From Candidatus Segatella albertsiae (GTDB lineage: Bacteria; Bacteroidota; Bacteroidia; Bacteroidales; Bacteroidaceae), in assembly GCA_002451555.1 (NCBI GenBank), contig DKCU01000111.1, forward strand, positions 15,455-45,739: DNA of 30,285 bases, written 5' to 3'. Each line of letters starts with the position of its first letter. Position 1 is the first letter of the stretch. The notes beneath the pieces are model-generated. The model saw nothing but the letters and a program-made list of their open reading frames with translations, was not told the DNA's origin and searched no databases. The translations under genes were made by a program, and so were the position numbers. Below are positions 25,229-30,285 of this stretch, piece by piece.

Positions 25229-27905
25229 GAAGACATTCAAGATATATTCAAAGGCACTCTTGTTGCTGTTGGTCACCATGCTGACCTTTGCAGTGACAAG
25301 CTGCTCTGACGATGAGACCGATGGTTGGGACGGCACATACGGATATGTGCAGTTCAAACTCAACAAGAAGGTCTCTACGAGAGCGACCCGTGCGGCTGCC
25401 GTTGACAAACTTGAGAAATTGGACGATGCCAAGAAAATCAAGGTGGTCATGGAGCACAACGGAACTACGGTGTCTCAGACCTTGGTGCTCAACTCTTACA
25501 ATGCTGAGAACGCTGAGTATGGTCTGAGAAGTGAAAAACTGCAGCTTGCCTCGGGTACTTATACTGTCATCGGCTTCTATCTCTACGATGCTGTCGATGA
25601 GGAGTTGTTGGCTTCTTCTGCCGGTGAAACCTTTACGGTAGTTGGTGGAGGAGTTAAGGTACAAGACTTGCAAGTGGAGACCGTGGAGCGTGGCAAGGTG
25701 AAGTTCAACCTCGTGAAGGAGTGGCAGAAAACTCGTGCCACAGGCGATGAATACCTTTTCAGCAGCATCCGCTTGGTTGACATCAGTGTGACCAACCTTT
25801 TCACTCGTGAGACGGTTACCTTCCCTAAGGTCAAGGTTACCTACGAGGAGGATAGTAAGGAGAACCAGAATCCTGACAATGCCAACGACAAGTATATGGA
25901 CGTGGGCAAGGCTTACTGCGACTCCACCGTGTGGCTACCAGCAGGTACCTATCAGGTTACCTCTTATACCACATACGGTAAGACGGGTGCTGTGACCACC
26001 GAGTTTGAGACACAACCTGTGAATGGTGAGTCTTTCGTCGTGAAGGACAACCAGTTGACCGATAGCGCCCAGGTGCCTATCCTCCTCTCCGAGACCAAGG
26101 AGTATATCAAGGACTACAAGGCATTGAAGGCGATCTGGGAATCACTCGATGGCAAGGACTGGAGCTTCTATGGCGACGCTACCTTCCATGGTGCCAACTG
26201 GAACTTCAACAAGGAACTCGATATGTGGGGCGATCAACCTGGTGTTACCCTCAATAGCAATGGTCGTGTGACTGGTCTCGTATTGGCTGGCTTCGGTGCC
26301 AAGGGTATCGTGCCTGATGCCATCGGACAGTTGACTGAGCTCCAAGTACTCAACCTCGGCTCTCACGATGAGAAGATTGGTGCCAATATCTTCACGGAGT
26401 ATGATGCCAACAACTTGACGACAGCCAAGAAGAAGAGTATGCGCTACGACTATGCGAACAAGTTCTTGAAGTACGACCCACGTGCCCACATGTCGGAGAT
26501 GATTGTCGAGAGCTATAACGCTAACCCAGAGGTAAAGGGCTGGAGTCGTATCAAGAAGGATAGCCGCATCCAGTTGAAGGATGCCCAGATAGGTACGATG
26601 ACCAACCAAATCTCTGGTGTGTCGAAGGCCATCTATCGCTTGACCAAGTTGCAGCAGTTCTACATCGGCAACTCTTCCATCACCTCGGATGAGGTTTGCG
26701 CTAAGTTCTACAATGCCGACGATGCCACCTACGGCAAGTTTGCCTCTGAGTTTACTGATGCTGCATGGGATGGATTGACCAATCTTACCGACATCGAGCT
26801 TTACAACTGTCCTAAGATTACCCGCGTTCCAGAGTTCTATTACAATCTCCCTGCCTTGCAGGCGATGAACTTGGCGCGATGCAAAGGTATTTCAGCCGCA
26901 CAGTTGAGAAGCGACTGGACTCGTTTGGCAGAGGAGAAGACAGGACAGACCCTCCAGATTCTCTACTTGAGCTACAACAACTTGGAGGAGTTCCCTGCAA
27001 CATCGGCATTGAGCAAGATGATCAACTTGGGATTGCTCGACTTGGCTTACAACAACATCAAGAAGGTGCATCCTTTCGGAACAGAAGTGGCACTGTCATC
27101 TCTTTACCTGAACAACAACCAGATAGAGGAGATTCCTGCCAACCTCTGTGCGTTCACCGAGAACACAGAGAGCTTGACCTTTGCCCACAATAAGTTGAAG
27201 AAGATACCTAACATCTTCGATGCCAGTTCGGTGCATGTGATGGGCTCCGTCGATTTCTCTTACAATGAGATTACAGGAGTGGATAACAGTAATGGGGCTT
27301 ACAAGGGCATCAACGCCTCTACCGTCACCTTGTCTTACAACAAGATAGAGAAGTTCCCAAGCGAGCTCTTCACCACAGGTTCTCCGATTACAACCATCGA
27401 CTTGAGTGGCAACCAGATGACGACTATTCCTAAGGGTTCTATCAAGGGCAAGAATGCCAATCTCTTGCAGGTCATCGACCTCCGATTCAACAAGTTGACA
27501 TCGCTGTCGGATGACTTCCGTTCTACCACCTTGCCATACATCACCAACATGGATGTAAGCTACAACTGTTTCAGTGAGGTGCCTACGCAGCCACTGAACA
27601 GTGCCAACCTTCGTGCGTTTGCCATCAACCATCAGCGCGATGCCAACAACAATCGTTGTTTGCGCACATGGCCTACAGGTATTACGCAGTGTCCAAGCTT
27701 GATTCAGTTCCAGATAGGAAGCAATGATATCCGCAAGGTGGATGAGACCTTGACCTATCATCTCTATATCTTGAACATCAAGGACAACCCTAACATCTCC
27801 ATCGACGTGACGAGCGTTTGTCCATACATCAAGGCTGGAGCTTACATGTTGTTCTACGACAAGACACAAGACATCCGTGGTTGCGATGCCTTGGATCTCG
27901 AATAA
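25227..27905 (+). CDS. Leucine-rich-repeat surface lipoprotein, DUF4458 type
   Basis: Lipoprotein of 892 residues with Cys26 (VTSC) followed by SDDETDG. Residues about 35-300 form beta-rich domains like DUF4458 (YVQFKLNKKV, SGTYTVIGFYLYD, PAGTYQVTSYTTYG). Residues about 344-870 are a long leucine-rich-repeat solenoid, with units such as LQILYLSYNNLEEFP, LGLLDLAYNNIKKV, LSSLYLNNNQIEEIP and ITTIDLSGNQMTTIP. It ends with a conserved-looking cap (DKTQDIRGCDAL). LRR solenoids usually bind proteins, which points to protein or peptide capture. It belongs to the same operon as SusCD and the next LRR protein. Confidence 0.82.
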   Translation: MKTFKIYSKALLLLLVTMLTFAVTSCSDDETDGWDGTYGYVQFKLNKKVSTRATRAAAVDKLEKLDDAKKIKVVMEHNGTTVSQTLVLNSYNAENAEYGLRSEKLQLASGTYTVIGFYLYDAVDEELLASSAGETFTVVGGGVKVQDLQVETVERGKVKFNLVKEWQKTRATGDEYLFSSIRLVDISVTNLFTRETVTFPKVKVTYEEDSKENQNPDNANDKYMDVGKAYCDSTVWLPAGTYQVTSYTTYGKTGAVTTEFETQPVNGESFVVKDNQLTDSAQVPILLSETKEYIKDYKALKAIWESLDGKDWSFYGDATFHGANWNFNKELDMWGDQPGVTLNSNGRVTGLVLAGFGAKGIVPDAIGQLTELQVLNLGSHDEKIGANIFTEYDANNLTTAKKKSMRYDYANKFLKYDPRAHMSEMIVESYNANPEVKGWSRIKKDSRIQLKDAQIGTMTNQISGVSKAIYRLTKLQQFYIGNSSITSDEVCAKFYNADDATYGKFASEFTDAAWDGLTNLTDIELYNCPKITRVPEFYYNLPALQAMNLARCKGISAAQLRSDWTRLAEEKTGQTLQILYLSYNNLEEFPATSALSKMINLGLLDLAYNNIKKVHPFGTEVALSSLYLNNNQIEEIPANLCAFTENTESLTFAHNKLKKIPNIFDASSVHVMGSVDFSYNEITGVDNSNGAYKGINASTVTLSYNKIEKFPSELFTTGSPITTIDLSGNQMTTIPKGSIKGKNANLLQVIDLRFNKLTSLSDDFRSTTLPYITNMDVSYNCFSEVPTQPLNSANLRAFAINHQRDANNNRCLRTWPTGITQCPSLIQFQIGSNDIRKVDETLTYHLYILNIKDNPNISIDVTSVCPYIKAGAYMLFYDKTQDIRGCDALDLE

Positions 27906-27930
27906 TATATAATGATAAGAAAGTGATAAT

Positions 27931-29979
27931 ATGAAATATATCAATAAAAAGACATGTCTCCTCATGCTCGCTGCCAGCTTGTTTGCCACAAGCTGCAGCG
28001 ACAAGGACGATGTGGAGATTCCTGGAGGACTTGCCATCGACAAGGAGGAGATTGTGGTAAGTCCTGAGGGAGGCAGTGAGCAGGTCGCTGTGTCTGCCTC
28101 GCAAGATTGGGTTGCAAGTGTCGATGATCCTTGGCTGATGCTTTCGCCTGCCAATGGTGTAGGTTCTGCCACGGGTACCATCAAGGTGGATTCCACGTTG
28201 ATGAACGGCCGTCGTACCAGCGACATAACCTTCTTGGGCAGCAATGGTCAGCGTCGTACACTCTCTGTGGTTCAGTTTGGCTATGGTAAGCAGATTGACA
28301 TCAAGGAACCTAATGTGGAGATCGAGAACTCCGATACATACGACAAGCGTTCCTTCGAGAGCGTGATTTCTGCCAATGTGGATTGCAAGATTGGTAGCAT
28401 CGACTATTCTTTCGAAGGCGAATTGAACGATGCCGAGAAGGCTGAGTATGAGAACGAGCGTGAAGGCTGGCTTTTGAACAAGAAGGATGAGGACAAGCTC
28501 GTAGGTACTAACCTCGGCATCGTGCTCGACCGCAAGGCTCGTCCACGTAGCGTAACCTTCAAGTTCCGTTGGGCGATGAATGTGGTGCCTGCCGTTCGTG
28601 TGGCAAAGGTTCACTTGGTGCCTGTTAATCCAGATGACAAGTTGGTGGATGCCGATGGCAACGAGATAGCCGATGTGGTGCTTACGGTTCGTCAGAAAGC
28701 AGCCCAGAAGATAGAGGACAACCGTGCCGGTGACTCCCTCTCCGTGGTTATCATCAATGAGAAGTTGAACAGCATGGCTTCCATCGAGACCAGCGACAAT
28801 ATGCGCAACTGGTCGAACGTGACTCTTTGGGAGGCTACCGATGCCTTCGTGAAGGCTCATCCTGAGGCCTTGGGACGTATTCGCTCTGCAAAATTCAGCA
28901 TGATCAACTTGAACTCTGGTGAGTCACTTCCTAAGGAGGTGCGTAACCTGAAGTACTTGGAGTCATTCTCCGTGTCTGCCAATGCCAACAATCAAATCCG
29001 TGAGGTAGATTTGGGCGAGGAAATCTGTGAGTTGAAGTACTTGAAGGAGCTGACCGTCTATGCCTATGGCTTGGTTCGCTTGCCAGACAACTTCGTCAAG
29101 CTCGGCAATACCTTGGAGTACCTGAACTTGACCAGCAACAACTTTAATAAGTTGTCTGACCTGACCAAGGTGGTGAACAAGACCAACTTCCCTCACTTGC
29201 ACTCCCTGATATTCTACGCTCAGCGTCGCAACGATGTATGTCTCGACCTTTCTTCATTGAACAAGAACAGCAATGGCGATTACATCTATAACAACAATCC
29301 TATCGGCTTGTATGGCAACGTGAGTGGTGGAACCGAGCGTCAGGCGCTCTTGTCGCTCTTGACCTGGGATAATCTTCGTGCCTTGGAGCTTTCTTACTGT
29401 TACTTGGAGGGCGAGCTCCCTACGGATGACGAGATGGACGCAGCCTTGGAGGCTGCTGGCTGCAGAACACGTTACAACAGCAGCGACTTCTCTACCAACA
29501 AGAATGACTGGAAAGACAAGTTGGTGGGCGATACCTGCAAATGGCTGTTGACCAGCAACAACCCTGTCACTTGTAAGCAGAAGAATGGTACGGTGGTTTA
29601 TGAGAATGTAGTGGGAACCGATGTTCCACGCGTGTTGCCTTGGTGTCGCTCGTTGGCTCTGAACCTTAACTTCTTCACGGGCAAGGTGCCAAAGTGGTTG
29701 CTCTATCACCCTCACGCAGCAGAATGGAGTCCGGGCACCATGGTCTATAACCAGCAAGGCCGTGGCAAGAACACCGCAGGTCAGACCGTCGGCTTCTCCA
29801 ACATGAACGAGGATTCATACATCTACGATTACTACTATGGCACCTCAGATCCAGGTAATAATTACCGAGTATCGGGAGTGGCATATCCTCTTTACTATCG
29901 CATCTTCGTTGCCGCAGGCGACATAGACGAGGAGGCTTTGCTCGCCAAGTATCAGAGACGCAGTACATATAAAAGATAA
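27931..29979 (+). CDS. BACON plus leucine-rich-repeat surface lipoprotein
   Basis: Lipoprotein of 682 residues with Cys22 (ATSC) followed by SDKDDVE. A BACON domain is visible at about 34-116 (EEIVVSPEGGSEQVAVSA, SQDWVASVDDPWLMLSP, RTLSVVQFG). A middle beta region is followed by an LRR region at about 330-490 (LKYLESFSV, LKYLKELTVYAYGLVRLP, LEYLNLTSNNFNKL, LRALELSYCYLEGELP). The C-terminal about 170 residues are Tyr/Asn-rich and not recognised. It lies 25 bases after the other LRR gene. The probable role is binding a proteinaceous ligand on the cell surface. Confidence 0.78.
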   Translation: MKYINKKTCLLMLAASLFATSCSDKDDVEIPGGLAIDKEEIVVSPEGGSEQVAVSASQDWVASVDDPWLMLSPANGVGSATGTIKVDSTLMNGRRTSDITFLGSNGQRRTLSVVQFGYGKQIDIKEPNVEIENSDTYDKRSFESVISANVDCKIGSIDYSFEGELNDAEKAEYENEREGWLLNKKDEDKLVGTNLGIVLDRKARPRSVTFKFRWAMNVVPAVRVAKVHLVPVNPDDKLVDADGNEIADVVLTVRQKAAQKIEDNRAGDSLSVVIINEKLNSMASIETSDNMRNWSNVTLWEATDAFVKAHPEALGRIRSAKFSMINLNSGESLPKEVRNLKYLESFSVSANANNQIREVDLGEEICELKYLKELTVYAYGLVRLPDNFVKLGNTLEYLNLTSNNFNKLSDLTKVVNKTNFPHLHSLIFYAQRRNDVCLDLSSLNKNSNGDYIYNNNPIGLYGNVSGGTERQALLSLLTWDNLRALELSYCYLEGELPTDDEMDAALEAAGCRTRYNSSDFSTNKNDWKDKLVGDTCKWLLTSNNPVTCKQKNGTVVYENVVGTDVPRVLPWCRSLALNLNFFTGKVPKWLLYHPHAAEWSPGTMVYNQQGRGKNTAGQTVGFSNMNEDSYIYDYYYGTSDPGNNYRVSGVAYPLYYRIFVAAGDIDEEALLAKYQRRSTYKR

Positions 29980-30007
29980 TATCTAACCCCATATAGATAA
30001 GCAAACA

Positions 30008-30285
30008 ATGAAGAAAAAGTTTTTCTATATAGCAATGGTAGCCTTGGCTTTGACAGGTTGTGCAGACAACCTGTCGGGTCTCGACTCCTCGGACGGCAAG
30101 TCGGAAGTGACAATCCCTGCAGATGCTGAGGAAGGCGAACTGTTGATTAAGTTTAACCCAGAGATGAGCGATCTTCTCGACCAGGCACAGAACACGATGA
30201 CTCGTGCGGGCAAAGCGGGTACTCGCTCGGGCATTCCTTCTACCGATGAGGTGCTCGACATCTTGGGCAGTTATAGTTTCAAGCG
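30008..30285 (+). CDS. Probable S8 (subtilisin-like) serine protease, N-terminal part only
   Basis: The gene runs off the window; 92 residues are visible. It begins with a lipoprotein signal (Cys18 in LTGC, followed by ADN). It continues with a segment resembling the inhibitor-type prodomain of Bacteroidota S8 peptidases (EGELLIKFNPEMSDLLDQ, then GIPSTDEVLDILGSYSF). The catalytic Asp/His/Ser blocks would lie beyond the window, so the family call rests on the prodomain only. As the seventh gene of the second SusCD operon, it would supply surface proteolysis for peptide import. Confidence 0.6.
   Translation, partial: MKKKFFYIAMVALALTGCADNLSGLDSSDGKSEVTIPADAEEGELLIKFNPEMSDLLDQAQNTMTRAGKAGTRSGIPSTDEVLDILGSYSFK

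Noticed and set aside
27096..28860. Two overlapping minus-strand open frames of 382 and 343 codons across the LRR genes
   Set aside because: Both are antisense to leucine-rich-repeat lipoproteins with clear signal peptides and repeats; no independent support.

Overview
The window looks like a Bacteroidota chromosome, most likely Prevotella/Segatella-like. The support is two SusC/SusD pairs, many lipoproteins with acidic residues just after the lipobox cysteine, an ECF sigma/FecR pair, and several promoter candidates of the Bacteroidota TAnnTTTG type. No rRNA, tRNA, CRISPR array, transposase or integrase was seen. The assignment is by gene families only; species was not tested.

Region 1 (about 90-12394) is a signal-controlled uptake locus. 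A minus-strand ECF sigma factor and FecR-type anti-sigma factor are divergent from a SusC that carries an N-terminal STN signalling domain. SusC is followed in tight succession by SusD, an FN3 plus beta-propeller lipoprotein, a metallo-beta-lactamase-fold lipoprotein with its metal ligands present, two tandem glycerophosphodiester phosphodiesterases (GDPD), and a GlpT/UhpT-type organophosphate:phosphate antiporter. A rho-independent terminator follows. The inferred route is: capture and trimming of a glycerophosphoryl-containing compound at the cell surface, import by SusCD, release of glycerol-3-phosphate by periplasmic GDPDs, and uptake by the antiporter.

Region 2 (12552-16222) has its own promoter candidate. 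A third, divergent GDPD overlaps by 4 bp a large secreted protein with a LamG-like domain and many trefoil-like (ricin-type) repeats. It probably serves the same substrate class.

Region 3 (16223-17635) is a junction. It holds a 5'-truncated remnant of an AAA ATPase/DUF234-type protein that keeps its PD-(D/E)XK-like C-terminal part. The remnant is bracketed by two long hairpins that appear to be diverged members of one palindromic repeat family. A DUF4294-type secreted protein follows on the minus strand.

Region 4 (18070-window end) is a second SusCD locus: SusC (no STN domain), SusD, a DUF4984-like lipoprotein, a BACON-like lipoprotein, two large leucine-rich-repeat lipoproteins, and the start of a probable S8 (subtilisin-like) protease. 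This set suggests protein or peptide capture rather than glycan use. Region 4 is clearly more GC-rich than regions 1-2 (sample 60-base lines: 35/60 G+C at 20161-20220, 19/60 at 14641-14700).

The most interesting candidate system is the SusCD-GDPD-GlpT locus. The most interesting non-coding structure is the pair of related hairpins around the ATPase remnant.
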